This document shows, piece by piece, positions 1 through 7,568 of a stretch of 64,000 nt of DNA. Made by a program: the position numbers and the translations under genes. Every line of letters begins with the position of its first letter. Positions within the stretch are counted from its first letter, which is position 1. Below the pieces are notes generated by a model. It saw only the letters and a program-made list of their open reading frames with translations. It ran no database searches and was not told where the DNA came from. The stretch is from Deltaproteobacteria bacterium. Its GTDB lineage: Bacteria > Bdellovibrionota > FAC87 > UBA2466. The stretch spans positions 1 through 64,000 of the forward strand of contig JACPWY010000058.1 in NCBI GenBank assembly GCA_016196825.1, in the 5' to 3' direction.

Positions 1-111
1 GTCAATCCCTGGGAGGCGCTCAATCGGATCTTCACTGAGGTGCCCACCGCCTCCACTGCCGATGACTACGATCGCATAGCCTCGTACCTGCTCGCCCCCC
101 GTGCAACCTGA
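1..111 (+). CDS. C-terminal end of a CDS, possibly an IS66-like transposase (partial at left edge)
   Basis: The reading frame is open from base 1 to a TGA at 109-111 and gives 36 residues beginning VNPWEALNRIF. The pattern 'VNP..aL..if..vPt', followed by a short helix with no further domain, resembles the extreme C-terminus of IS66-type transposases (NPyaYLrdvL.rlP). That resemblance is recalled from the family and rests on few residues. The rest of the gene lies outside the window. The nested inverted repeat at 287-419 and the toxin-antitoxin-like genes that follow fit an insertion-prone region. Confidence 0.4.
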   Translation, partial: VNPWEALNRIFTEVPTASTADDYDRIASYLLAPRAT

Positions 112-286
112 TTCGGGACGTAGTTTATGAAGCGCTCACAAACAATTGGAGATTGAATTTAGGAAGACCCACCCACTGCAGGGTGTCCTAACGCCTGTCC
201 TGCCATAGAACACTCGGTGTCCCATGAGTTTCAAAAACCCTGTTCTGATGGAGAACACCCCTAAGAATGGAAATAGCTGATTTCAC

Positions 287-419
287 GGCGTCGCCGCCAA
301 GCCGCAAGTTCGGTCGACTCCGTTTTTCGCCGCTGACCCCTCCCCCCCCACGATGTGTGTGTGCAGGGGTCAGCGCCAAAAATACTCATCTCCATAAACA
401 GCGGCTTGGCGGCGACGCC
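287..419. repeat. Nested inverted-repeat element
   Basis: A perfect 19-bp inverted repeat (287-305 and 401-419, arm GGCGTCGCCGCCAAGCCGC) encloses a second perfect 11-bp inverted repeat (331-341 and 365-375, arm CGCTGACCCCT). The inner arm is flanked by a T-run on the left and an A-run on the right. The innermost part holds C8 and a TG/GT run. No convincing gene overlaps it. It could be a MITE-like element or a strong cruciform or terminator structure. Its two-level stem layout is like that of the dispersed repeats later in the window, but the sequence is different. Confidence 0.7.
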
Positions 420-493
420 TTGGGACTGAGTCATTAACTGGGGGTGTACTTCTGAGTTTTAGATTTCGGAAGGGGAAAAACGGGAAGGTGAAA

Positions 494-955
494 TCAAAAG
501 GAACTCAATACCTCTTGAAGAAATTCCCCAACGTGGGGCCATTCATCGTCACCAAGCAAAATAACTTCTCCCTTGGGGTCCTTCCGGTAATCGTGCTTGT
601 GGTGACGTTTGTGGTGGGGAGCTCCGGCCTCTCTCTCATCTCCGTGCGGACCGCAGTATCTAATAATTTCGCTCTGACCAGGATAGTTGGCGCTGTAGGT
701 ATAAGTGTACGTCCGGGCACGGCGGCGATTACGATTGATGGAATCGATTTCAATATCCTTTTCCAAATCAACCCGAATTCTTGTGCCTCGGTACGTGTGA
801 AAGAAAATTCCGAAACAGGTTAGGTTGTAGAAATTATCCTCGTCCGTGTCATGGTCATAGGTTCGGACCGTCTCCATGTATTTTTCATAAAAACGGAGAG
901 TCTTCTCATGAACGCTCAGATAGTTTTCAAGCGAATTCCAACCGTGCTTTGGCAT
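494..955 (-). CDS. TumE-like (DUF6516-type) putative toxin
   Basis: A 153-residue soluble protein with no signal peptide or membrane segment. The C-terminal half has the run PHHKRHHKHDYRKDP followed by an acidic/aromatic tail. Histidine-rich 'PHH..HHkH' motifs after a predicted beta-rich half are typical of the DUF6516/TumE family, which is annotated as the toxin of a two-gene module. The assignment is from recalled family features. Its ATG overlaps the stop of the upstream gene by one base (TAATG at 953-957), so translation is probably coupled. The opposite-strand frame at 488-823 covers the same DNA but lacks these features. Confidence 0.55.
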   Translation of the reverse strand: MPKHGWNSLENYLSVHEKTLRFYEKYMETVRTYDHDTDEDNFYNLTCFGIFFHTYRGTRIRVDLEKDIEIDSINRNRRRARTYTYTYSANYPGQSEIIRYCGPHGDEREAGAPHHKRHHKHDYRKDPKGEVILLGDDEWPHVGEFLQEVLSSF

Positions 956-1221
956 TACTTCTTTTTGAAAAATGTGATTTTGCGAAGAAAACGTACGGCC
1001 AGGCGGTAGTCCTCGTTGATCTCAGACGACGACTCATGCCGATCGAGCATCTCGTTTGCGGTCAATCCTACCCGTTTTTCAAGGGCCGAAAGCTCTTTGG
1101 TGTAATGAGCAAGGGCATCCTCCTTTGAGGAAAAGCGTGGTTTCAAAGCAAGGTATTCTCTATAGAGACGACCATCTGCTTCGTCTTCTTTTGGGGGGGC
1201 TGGCTTTTCTAGTCCGTCCAT
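955..1221 (-). CDS. Small acidic/basic protein, likely partner (antitoxin) of the TumE-like gene
   Basis: An 88-residue charged helical protein whose ATG follows a good ribosome-binding site (AGGAG, spacing about 5). It has no recognisable helix-turn-helix, although known TumE partners (TumA) carry an Xre-type HTH. It overlaps the downstream TumE-like gene by one base, so the two form a coupled operon. Residues 30-65 contain a likely helix pair (ALAHYTKELSALEKRVGL). The antitoxin role is inferred from gene order and size only; a structural chaperone-like role is equally possible. Confidence 0.5.
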   Translation of the reverse strand: MDGLEKPAPPKEDEADGRLYREYLALKPRFSSKEDALAHYTKELSALEKRVGLTANEMLDRHESSSEINEDYRLAVRFLRKITFFKKK

Positions 1222-1341
1222 GGATACTCCTACGACCTTGAATCTACCACAACGTGAAAAAACTCGTAAATCGAAATGTCCTTGATTATTAAATGGTTAC
1301 AACAAAATTTATGGCCGATTTTCGGTCTCAGGGTCTGGCCT

Positions 1342-1533
1342 TCAGCCACTTAGCCAGAAGAGCAGACCCAGGTGGACCGCATACCCCTTAAGGGTGATGG
1401 CGATCCGTCTCGCCAGCCTAACGAGTAGGGGCAGGCTCCCGAGAAGACTGAACAGGATTTTTCGACGAGTAAGCTTTCTTCTCGGCCACCTCAGCTGCAC
1501 GCGAACTGCGACGCTGATTATGTTGTGTTTCAT
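1342..1533 (-). CDS. Small basic hydrophobic protein, unknown
   Basis: The ATG at 1531-1533 is preceded by GGAGG with a 5-base spacer, a better start than most in this region. The 63-residue product begins MKHNIISVAV, is rich in Arg and Leu, and has a hydrophobic stretch (residues about 29-58) that could insert in a membrane or form an amphipathic helix. No family is recognised. It could be a small membrane peptide, such as a type I toxin-like peptide, but only size and composition suggest that. An open frame also exists on the other strand (1394-1579) without a comparable start signal. Confidence 0.35.
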   Translation of the reverse strand: MKHNIISVAVRVQLRWPRRKLTRRKILFSLLGSLPLLVRLARRIAITLKGYAVHLGLLFWLSG

Positions 1534-1745
1534 AGACACCTCCGCATCGAGACGGGGGCTGTGTAAACACCCATTCTAGCCATGCGGTTTGGTCCATGCC
1601 GTTTGAAAATGAGCTACGACGTTGAATCCGGGTGGTCCATTCGCAGGCTCCTGAGTCTGCTCCTTACTGATGGGGTAAGCCGTTCGTATTTGTTAGGACC
1701 CTCTCCCTTTTTTTTACGCCCCCGGATGGAACAGGGACATTGGGT

Positions 1746-1880
1746 GCGCCAATGCAAAGACTCGTGCCAACAGGAAATTGGCACTCCCTTTTGCCGGTGG
1801 CGCGATGAGGAGTCTATTCCATCCGATCGCTTGGCCCGTCGTTCCGGTGTCCCTTCTCTTTGTGAAAGGGACACCCGGAA
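1746..1880 (+). promoter_or_regulatory. Structured leader upstream of a small gene
   Basis: Three stems lie in a row. GCGCCA (1746-1751) pairs with TGGCGC (1798-1803) and encloses GTGCCAA/TTGGCAC (about 1764-1783). A strong stem then follows: TTCCGGTGTCCCTT (1842-1855) with AAGGGACACCCGGAA (1866-1880), 14 pairs with one bulged base and a 10-base loop. The last stem ends about 20 bases before the ribosome-binding site of the gene at 1913. There is no T-run after it, so it is not a standard terminator. It matches no riboswitch class I recognise. Confidence 0.4.
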
Positions 1881-1912
1881 TGACCTGGGGGCCCATTAAA
1901 AAGGAGAGAGTC

Positions 1913-2110
1913 GTGAACAAAAGAACATTCGTTGAACCCAAGGTGTACAAGAGCAAAGATCAGGAGTTCCTGGAAATCGTCCTTCCAGGGGATCTCATCG
2001 TTCGTAAGCACATCAATTATTTCAAGGCCATCATGGGAGTCCCGTTTACGCCTCGGCCTAAGAAGGCGGGTGCATTGCCCGCTGAGCCGATCGCTCAAGC
2101 GGTTGCATGA
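1913..2110 (+). CDS. Small conserved-looking protein, unknown
   Basis: A GTG start at 1913 follows AAGGAGAG at 1901-1908. The product is 65 residues, soluble, mixed charge, with the central segment FLEIVLPGDLIVRKHINYFKA. This reads like a small folded beta-alpha unit followed by a Pro/Ala-rich tail. The frame continues upstream to 1778, but that part overlaps the hairpins at 1746-1880 and lacks a start signal. No family is recognised. It is alone between the toxin-antitoxin-like pairs, preceded by the structured leader. Confidence 0.5.
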   Translation: MNKRTFVEPKVYKSKDQEFLEIVLPGDLIVRKHINYFKAIMGVPFTPRPKKAGALPAEPIAQAVA

Positions 2111-2250
2111 TTGAAACCTTTCAGGCCCCGGGCCGGTCGGTCCGGGGTTTGATTGCGGAAGGAAAGGGAACGGTTCCGGCTGGTGGGGGTGGGGCCGAAA
2201 CATTTTTTTTGGGGGAGGCGATATTATAAGTCTTAACCGGGTACGAAATC

Positions 2251-2934
2251 TTATAGCTGCTTGAGTATCTCGATGATTCTTTTGCTGCGCACTGAACGAC
2301 TGCGTTCATCTCCTATGTGCGCATTAATGGCCTCATAAAAATTCGGATCAGATGCGAGTTTCTTGCAAGTGGCCTTAAGAAAATTTTTTACGCCTCCGGG
2401 AGCTGACTTGAGTTTATCCTGTGCCAATTGGCAACCATCGAGCACAAAAACGATGTCTTCAATATCAGAGCTGGTTCTGAGATCGCCTTTTCCCCGGTCC
2501 TGATAGGCCTCAAACTTCGACGCGACGAAATAGGGAAGCGTAAAAATTGAGATTTGAGTCTTGTTCGGGAGTGTCACTTTCTCCGAAGTGGCAATTCCCT
2601 CCGGATACCAGGAATTCTTAAACCCCAATACCTTCCCGTCAGAGGGGATAATATCAACGGTCACTCCCGAATAGGTCCAGCGACAGATTGGGCCCTTTCC
2701 CACTTGGTTTTTGAACCCTAGCTTCCTAATTTCATTCTCAAGCTCGTAATATTCAGAGCGAGAAGAAATCTCCACCGTGCAATCAACGTCGTCCGTAGGC
2801 CTTGGGGTCGCAACGGCAACGTCATCGACATACAGAGCCACCGTTGCGCCCCCAACAAAGACGACTTGCCTTTTCAATCCCTTGAGGCCGTCTGCCACAA
2901 TTTCGAGCATGTGAATGGCTAGAGACTTTTCCAT
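2251..2934 (-). CDS. Nucleotidyltransferase-fold protein (AbiEii/MNT-like putative toxin)
   Basis: A 227-residue protein with the hallmarks of the minimal nucleotidyltransferase superfamily: VGGATVALY (GG motif) near residue 27, the paired acids in TDDVDCTVE near residue 47, and a third acid in VTVDIIP near residue 93. The second half (YFVASKFEAYQDRG) fits the KFxA..dR.k.kDl.Di pattern of AbiEii/DUF1814-type toxins, which transfer nucleotides to target molecules. The start codon overlaps the stop of the upstream winged-helix gene by one base. This is most likely the toxin of a type IV-like toxin/antitoxin or abortive-infection pair. Confidence 0.7.
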   Translation of the reverse strand: MEKSLAIHMLEIVADGLKGLKRQVVFVGGATVALYVDDVAVATPRPTDDVDCTVEISSRSEYYELENEIRKLGFKNQVGKGPICRWTYSGVTVDIIPSDGKVLGFKNSWYPEGIATSEKVTLPNKTQISIFTLPYFVASKFEAYQDRGKGDLRTSSDIEDIVFVLDGCQLAQDKLKSAPGGVKNFLKATCKKLASDPNFYEAINAHIGDERSRSVRSKRIIEILKQL

Positions 2935-3446
2935 TATTCCCTAAATCGTTTGCTGAGTTCCTCAACGGCGATTTTTCTTTCACGGACACGACCGACTCTA
3001 ATGGCATCCACTAAAGCCAGCATTTCATAAAGCTTTGGGGCCTTTTTGAAATCCACAGTCGCTACAGAGGGGTACAGAGGCTCTATCTCCTGCCCTCTCA
3101 TTGCTCCGTTCGGGCTTGGCCAAACATAAGAGTCCCCGGGATCGGACACAATCTTCTTTGAAAGCGGAGAGGCCGAATGCGAGGTTGGTATACCCCTGCA
3201 TAGAGGCCCAGGTTTTGCCGGGAAAACGTACTTCAGTCCATATTGAATGAATTCGAGAAGGGCCGCTTTTTGAGGCATCCGCTTCTCCTCATCGAGAAGA
3301 CCCACTCCCGCGCACCTATCAAGCGCATGACACACTTCGGCGCGGCTTATTCCCAACTCATCTGCGACTTCGCTCTGTTTCCATGGCAGCTTAGCCATCG
3401 CGACTATCTTGAGTAGTACCAGGATGTCTTGTGGTTTTATTCCCAT
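2934..3446 (-). CDS. Winged-helix DNA-binding protein, likely antitoxin/repressor
   Basis: A 170-residue protein. Residues 15-60 form a winged helix-turn-helix (WKQSEVADELGISRAEVCHAL), followed by a linker and a C-terminal helical segment. It sits directly upstream of, and overlaps by one base, the nucleotidyltransferase gene, the usual order for AbiEi/AbiEii-like pairs. An 11-bp perfect inverted repeat about 20 bases before its start codon is a likely autoregulatory operator. The role of antitoxin plus repressor is inferred from this arrangement. Confidence 0.65.
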   Translation of the reverse strand: MGIKPQDILVLLKIVAMAKLPWKQSEVADELGISRAEVCHALDRCAGVGLLDEEKRMPQKAALLEFIQYGLKYVFPAKPGPLCRGIPTSHSASPLSKKIVSDPGDSYVWPSPNGAMRGQEIEPLYPSVATVDFKKAPKLYEMLALVDAIRVGRVRERKIAVEELSKRFRE

Positions 3447-3466
3447 ACCAGAAGCCTAACAGAGTA

Positions 3467-3497
3467 ATTTTCAATTTGCAAATCATAAATTGAAAAT
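3467..3497. promoter_or_regulatory. Inverted-repeat operator before the winged-helix/nucleotidyltransferase operon
   Basis: Arms ATTTTCAATTT (3467-3477) and AAATTGAAAAT (3487-3497) are perfect reverse complements with a 9-base spacer. A second, nested palindrome ATTTGCAAAT occupies 3474-3483. The site lies 20 bases upstream of the ATG at 3446, in AT-rich DNA where the promoter of the leftward operon should be, and fits a dimeric winged-helix autorepressor. Confidence 0.65.
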
Positions 3498-3499
3498 AT

Positions 3500-3851
3500 T
3501 TCAGGCGCCTTCTGCCGAGCCTATTTGACAGGGCGAAGTCAGACCTCCTAAAAACCTTACACCCTATGGATGGAGCAACTTCGCAGGAACAACAAAATAG
3601 GCCGTGGACGGCTGCACTCGTTCTTCATTCCATAATTGAGTTGAAACGCGCCGAGCAACCCATTGGTCTTAGGTCGCAGGGTGAATGGGATGTTACTGAG
3701 AGTATTGTGGAAGCCAAAGTCTCCAAAGACCCAGCAAAAGACTTACAACCCACCAGACAGAAATAGGATCGTTGCGGAATCAAAGTCCGGCGACGCCAAT
3801 GCCTCTCCACCCAAGAATACCCTTCGCAAATCTGTGACCGAATGGGCAACC
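3500..3851. other. Intergenic stretch with no supported gene
   Basis: Between the operator at 3467-3497 and the end of the PIN gene at 3852 there are only short open frames (for example 3566-3766 on the plus strand) without ribosome-binding sites, recognisable motifs or consistent codon use. It may be decayed gene sequence. I see no repeat or RNA gene in it. Confidence 0.4.
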
Positions 3852-4256
3852 TCAAGGCTTTATGACTCTCACCCACTCCACCAGAGAAAAGTCCTGATCA
3901 TAGGTCGCGATTTCGACAATTCCATTGCCTTGCATTACTCCGAGATGGACTGCATCTCTAACCGATAGATTATCGTAGGTCTGCAGAAGAGTTTTGGCTC
4001 GCCTCAGATCGTTTTGATCAACCGGAAAAATGGGAATCCCCAGAGAATAGATGCTCTCAATTATCTTAAAAGCAATATCCCTGTACCCTATAGACAAATA
4101 ACGGTGCAGTATCTCTTGAAGCACTTCAGAATTTGTACAGAATTTCTCACGAGAAGACTTCTTCAAGATTGCTCTCAAGAGATTCTCACAGGGTTCCTTT
4201 TGAGGACTCGTCTTACCCGCGGCGTACATGAAGATATTGGCATCCAAAAAGGTCAC
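3852..4256 (-). CDS. PIN-domain ribonuclease, VapC-type toxin
   Basis: A 134-residue single PIN domain. The acidic residues expected for the Mg-dependent RNase centre are present: D in MTFLDANIFMY, E in TNSEVLQEILHR, D in SVRDAVHLGVM and D in TYDQDF. Length matches VapC toxins, which usually cleave tRNA or rRNA. It overlaps the upstream ribbon-helix-helix gene by 4 bases (4253-4256), the normal antitoxin-toxin order. Its RNA target cannot be read from sequence. Confidence 0.85.
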   Translation of the reverse strand: MTFLDANIFMYAAGKTSPQKEPCENLLRAILKKSSREKFCTNSEVLQEILHRYLSIGYRDIAFKIIESIYSLGIPIFPVDQNDLRRAKTLLQTYDNLSVRDAVHLGVMQGNGIVEIATYDQDFSLVEWVRVIKP

Positions 4257-4501
4257 TTGTATCGGCCCTTAAAGGACTGCTGGACCATCACTCGAATATC
4301 AGCCACCGGCGCCTGGAGACTAAACAGCATCTCAAGCGCTTCCTTCGGAGAACGATTCCCACGTATGGATTCAAGGGCCTTTTCGGAAAGAAGCCTGCGC
4401 GCCCATTCAGCGGTGGAAAGTCCGGCCTGGCGAGCAGCCACCTTAAACAGATCCTCATCCGATGCGCTCACTGGAATCTGAAGCCTTCTACTCATACTCA
4501 T
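4253..4501 (-). CDS. Ribbon-helix-helix antitoxin for the PIN toxin
   Basis: The product starts MSMSRRLQIPVSASDEDLF and contains a MetJ/Arc/CopG-type ribbon-helix-helix (RLQIPVS then two helices to about residue 45), followed by a C-terminal toxin-binding region. Start codons at 4501 or 4495 both lie inside a 24-bp palindrome, with no ribosome-binding site upstream, so a leaderless transcript is possible. A GTG at 4537 would extend the frame by 12 residues (GTG-ATT-TTC) but also lacks a good site. It is coupled to the PIN gene by a 4-base overlap. Confidence 0.75.
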   Translation of the reverse strand: MSMSRRLQIPVSASDEDLFKVAARQAGLSTAEWARRLLSEKALESIRGNRSPKEALEMLFSLQAPVADIRVMVQQSFKGRYK

Positions 4502-4512
4502 GAGTATGAGTA
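4489..4512. promoter_or_regulatory. 24-bp perfect palindrome, antitoxin operator
   Basis: The 24 bases from 4489 to 4512 equal their own reverse complement (half-site TACTCATACTCA). Each half contains two CTCAT/ATGAG repeats, as expected for cooperative ribbon-helix-helix dimers. The palindrome covers both candidate start codons of the antitoxin, so binding would block transcription or translation initiation directly. Confidence 0.75.
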
Positions 4513-4663
4513 TACCTGAGCAATTGAGGAAAATCACCTATTTTCCGACTGCAAAGCCTGTGACGCTGGCACCTCCGCGCCGTGGCAATCAGCATAGCAG
4601 GCCACACTCTAGTCCTCCGCTAACTATGGTGGGAAAACACTAAGACCAGTCTCGCGGTGAGTT

Positions 4664-6208
4664 GTGCCGTTGATTGTCGCCATAGGAAAAACTGCACTGC
4701 TGGGCCTATTTTACAAACGTGATGCAAGTCGGCGCGGCTTCATCCCGGTTCTGGTGGCCTTTGGACTCGTCTCCATTCTGGCGTTTATGAGTCTGTCTGT
4801 TTCGATGTCCGGTGGCCTCCTTCGAAATAAGCGGCGCGACTCGGTCAATCGAATGGAGGCTTTTTACACGACGGAGCTGATTGCATGGCATACATGGTCT
4901 CGGTTGACTGACGGCCTTCCACCCCCGGGAATTGATTCAAAAACGTTCGTTGATAATAATCCCTACCGAACCATTGCCGAAACCTTGCCACCAGACGACT
5001 ACAGCTCAGCGCCGGGAATTCCACTCAATGTTGCCGTGTCCCTTCAATCTGCGCCGACGCAAGGTCTCATTCGACGGTCCGTGACCGAGCTGTACCCTGC
5101 CTCGCCCAGTAGCGTCCAATACTGTGGAAAGACTCGTTTTGTTTCAGCCAAAATATATCGAACCTGCCTTTTTGCGAAGGTGGTGAAGCCGCCAAAAAAA
5201 TCAACTCTTTCCGCCGGCGTCATCCACACTTGCGCTATTCGATCGGGTAGAGTGCAATGTTGGGGCAATAACGACGCTGGCCAGCTCGGATACTCAACGA
5301 CTCCATCAATTCTGTCACGCTGTCCGAGATGGTCCGGTAATTTGCTCTCGGGAGTCACCTCGGTAATGGCGGGTGCCGTCACCACCTACGTGATGGTCAA
5401 CGGCATCTTAAAAGGATGGGGCCGAGCGGAAACGGGACTACTCGGTCCGGGAAGCACATCAGCCCAAGAACTCAACGCCGTCACGATCCCAATCTCAGGC
5501 AATGCGTGGGTAGAATCGGGAGATGTGCATGCATGCGCCGTGGTGGATGAGGGGGTTCAATGCTGGGGAGCCAACAACTACGGCCAGCTTGGAAACACAC
5601 CTTACGATGATGTTCACCCCCAGCCGCTGCTTGCCGCCTCCTTGCGTTCGGGGTCAGGAGTCAGCGATTTGCTCATCGGGAGCCACAGCTGCGCAGCAGT
5701 ACGGGGGGCGCTTCTGTGTTGGGGCGCTCCGAACGATCCTTTGCCGGTAGTTGTTGAAGGGGAAAACGCCCAGATTGTCACTGTCGTAAACAGATATGAT
5801 ATGGCTCGGTTTTGTGTTTTGAACCCGGAGGGAATTGTAAAGTGTGGGGTTGGCTCCACACTCCTACCCGTGTCGCTACCCGCTCCGGCGATAGACGTCG
5901 GCTTGGGCGCCGACTTTGCCTGTGCCGTACTCGAAAATGGCCAGGTTTGGTGTTGGGGAAAGAATCACCGCGGCTTTCTCGGGAACGGATCGGTAGACTA
6001 TAGCGAATCGCCCACCCTGACGGTGGGGATGACATCAGGAGCAACCGAGATCGCCGTCGGGGTCGACCATGCGTGTGCGTTAAAGAATAGTGAAGTTTGG
6101 TGTTGGGGAATGAATAGTTCGGGGCAACTCGGCGATCATTCAGGTCCGGACATTCAAACTGATGAGTTTAGCACCGTTCCCGTTAAAGTTGGGCCCTGGG
6201 AAGAATAA
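4664..6208 (+). CDS. RCC1-repeat beta-propeller protein with N-terminal membrane anchor
   Basis: 514 residues, GTG start at 4664 (weak GGTGAG upstream). Residues about 24-50 are a hydrophobic segment after a basic RRGF, resembling a type IV prepilin or PilX-like N-terminus, but the usual Glu five residues after the cleavage site is absent. From residue 180 on there are about seven repeats of the RCC1/alpha-tubulin-suppressor type: HTCAIRSGRVQCWGNNDAGQLG, HACAVVDEGVQCWGANNYGQLG, FACAVLENGQVWCWGKN, HACALKNSEVWCWGMN. Each has a C.A......CWG core with paired cysteines, probably disulphides. This predicts an exported seven-bladed propeller. Such proteins are common on the surface of predatory and environmental bacteria; the ligand is unknown. 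Confidence 0.8.
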   Translation: MPLIVAIGKTALLGLFYKRDASRRGFIPVLVAFGLVSILAFMSLSVSMSGGLLRNKRRDSVNRMEAFYTTELIAWHTWSRLTDGLPPPGIDSKTFVDNNPYRTIAETLPPDDYSSAPGIPLNVAVSLQSAPTQGLIRRSVTELYPASPSSVQYCGKTRFVSAKIYRTCLFAKVVKPPKKSTLSAGVIHTCAIRSGRVQCWGNNDAGQLGYSTTPSILSRCPRWSGNLLSGVTSVMAGAVTTYVMVNGILKGWGRAETGLLGPGSTSAQELNAVTIPISGNAWVESGDVHACAVVDEGVQCWGANNYGQLGNTPYDDVHPQPLLAASLRSGSGVSDLLIGSHSCAAVRGALLCWGAPNDPLPVVVEGENAQIVTVVNRYDMARFCVLNPEGIVKCGVGSTLLPVSLPAPAIDVGLGADFACAVLENGQVWCWGKNHRGFLGNGSVDYSESPTLTVGMTSGATEIAVGVDHACALKNSEVWCWGMNSSGQLGDHSGPDIQTDEFSTVPVKVGPWEE

Positions 6209-6328
6209 CGTGCTCGGGCTAGTTCTTGGCCAACCGCCCTGCCCTTCCTTCTGCGTAATTTCGTCTGCTCTTTCATATATTTCGACCGCACCTTGATCCC
6301 GTTTTTCGCTTCCTGTTACAAGGAACAC

Positions 6329-7315
6329 ATGACGATGAAAAAGTGGCACCTTCAGCTATGCCTGTTAGCGGTGAGCCGCTTGGTTTTCGCTGACATTGTC
6401 CTTGTGAACCATGGGGCTAAACAGTTTGCTGTGCTCTTTATTGACAGTGATAAACAGGTTCATGTTAGGCACTGCGATTCACTCCCAAAAACGACGTCTT
6501 TGAAACGCGAGTGCCGTCGGATCGAAGATGACGGCCTCATTCCTTACGAACGTTTCTATGACGGTTTGGTTTCCGATCTCAAATTAGCGAATGAGGACCG
6601 TTCTCACGATTCACTGGAAACGATTTCCATCGAAACAGAAAAACTTTCGCGCCAGCTATTGGATGACGAGATCTTGGACGAATCCAAACTCAAAACTCAG
6701 CTTGCGGAAAAGCATCACATGCAATCGATCTTGCTGAATCTCAAGTTGCTGTGGAACGCCCTTGGGGATGCCGAGTTCCGCGTGGAAAGCACTGAAACGA
6801 ACCCCGCCCTCCAACGAATCTACAAAGCCCTCGTGAACGCCTCGGGCGCCTTTGCCAGCTTTTCACTCAATTCACACTCAGTTTTGAAGTTCTGTAATCG
6901 AGAAGGTGAGGAGATCTCACAAAGAACCGACTTAATGGCTGGAAGCCGTCTCTGGCCCAAACACACCTTGAAGGTCCAACCTCAGTGGGGCGGAGGCACC
7001 GTCATTCGAGGAGAACAAGTGGGCGATTACGGATTTAAGAAATATTATTTGTCTTATACACTGGCGACCCGTCCCCATTCGGAAGCAACGATTCGTCCCG
7101 AAGATCCACTCACGTTAGTCAAAGCGATTGATAGCGATGCCTCCAAAATATGTGAAGGCATTAAAGTTCAACGGTGCGCAGAACTGGTGATGGTGCTCAA
7201 AGCAAAAAATGGACAATACATTTGCGCCACCGGCGCCTTTTTCTATATGCCACTTTTCGTTGAGTTCACAACTCTATCCAAGTACGCTCTATCCGATTTT
7301 TTTAGAATTCAGTGA
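6329..7315 (+). CDS. Secreted or periplasmic protein, unknown
   Basis: The start was chosen at the ATG at 6329 (AAGGAAC upstream); the frame is open from 6293. The product begins MTMKKWHLQLCLLAVSRLVFADI, a clear signal peptide with a predicted cut after VFA. The mature part of about 305 residues has a charged helical middle (EKLSRQLLDDEILDESKL) and a beta-rich C-terminal half. Four or five cysteines (RHCDS, KRECRR, KFCNREG, KICEG, QRCAEL) suggest disulphides. No family is recognised. It follows the RCC1 gene in the same direction with 120 bases between, so the two may or may not be co-transcribed. Confidence 0.65.
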   Translation: MTMKKWHLQLCLLAVSRLVFADIVLVNHGAKQFAVLFIDSDKQVHVRHCDSLPKTTSLKRECRRIEDDGLIPYERFYDGLVSDLKLANEDRSHDSLETISIETEKLSRQLLDDEILDESKLKTQLAEKHHMQSILLNLKLLWNALGDAEFRVESTETNPALQRIYKALVNASGAFASFSLNSHSVLKFCNREGEEISQRTDLMAGSRLWPKHTLKVQPQWGGGTVIRGEQVGDYGFKKYYLSYTLATRPHSEATIRPEDPLTLVKAIDSDASKICEGIKVQRCAELVMVLKAKNGQYICATGAFFYMPLFVEFTTLSKYALSDFFRIQ

Positions 7316-7335
7316 ACCTTTGATTCCCTCCACCC

Positions 7336-7554
7336 ATGAAACTCACCATTCAAGTCAAACCCAACAGCCGAATCGAAACCATCGAAACGCTGCCCAACGG
7401 CACTCTCGTCCTGAAGGTGCGCGCGCCGGCAACGGAAGGTAAGGCCAACACCGCCGTGATCGAGGCGTTAGCGACACATTTCAAGGTGCCGAAGTCGAGG
7501 ATTCAGATTGTGCGGGGCAAGGCTAGCCGCACCAAGGTGGTTGAGATCGCCTAA
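7336..7554 (+). CDS. YggU/DUF167 family protein
   Basis: 72 residues. The sequence follows the DUF167 pattern closely: KLTIQVKPNSR at the start, then VLKVRAPATEGKANTAVIEALA and KSRIQIVRGKASRTKVVEI. The family is a small alpha/beta fold found across bacteria and eukaryotes without an agreed function. It starts 20 bases after the preceding gene and is probably in the same transcript. Confidence 0.9.
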   Translation: MKLTIQVKPNSRIETIETLPNGTLVLKVRAPATEGKANTAVIEALATHFKVPKSRIQIVRGKASRTKVVEIA

Positions 7555-7568
7555 CCCCCATCGCCGCT

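Noticed and set aside
488-823. Plus-strand frame opposite the TumE-like gene
   Set aside because: The minus-strand protein has a family motif and a coupled upstream gene; the plus frame has neither.
1582-1899. 105-residue plus-strand frame before the small gene at 1913
   Set aside because: It is fully occupied by hairpin-forming sequence and has no start signal or domain.
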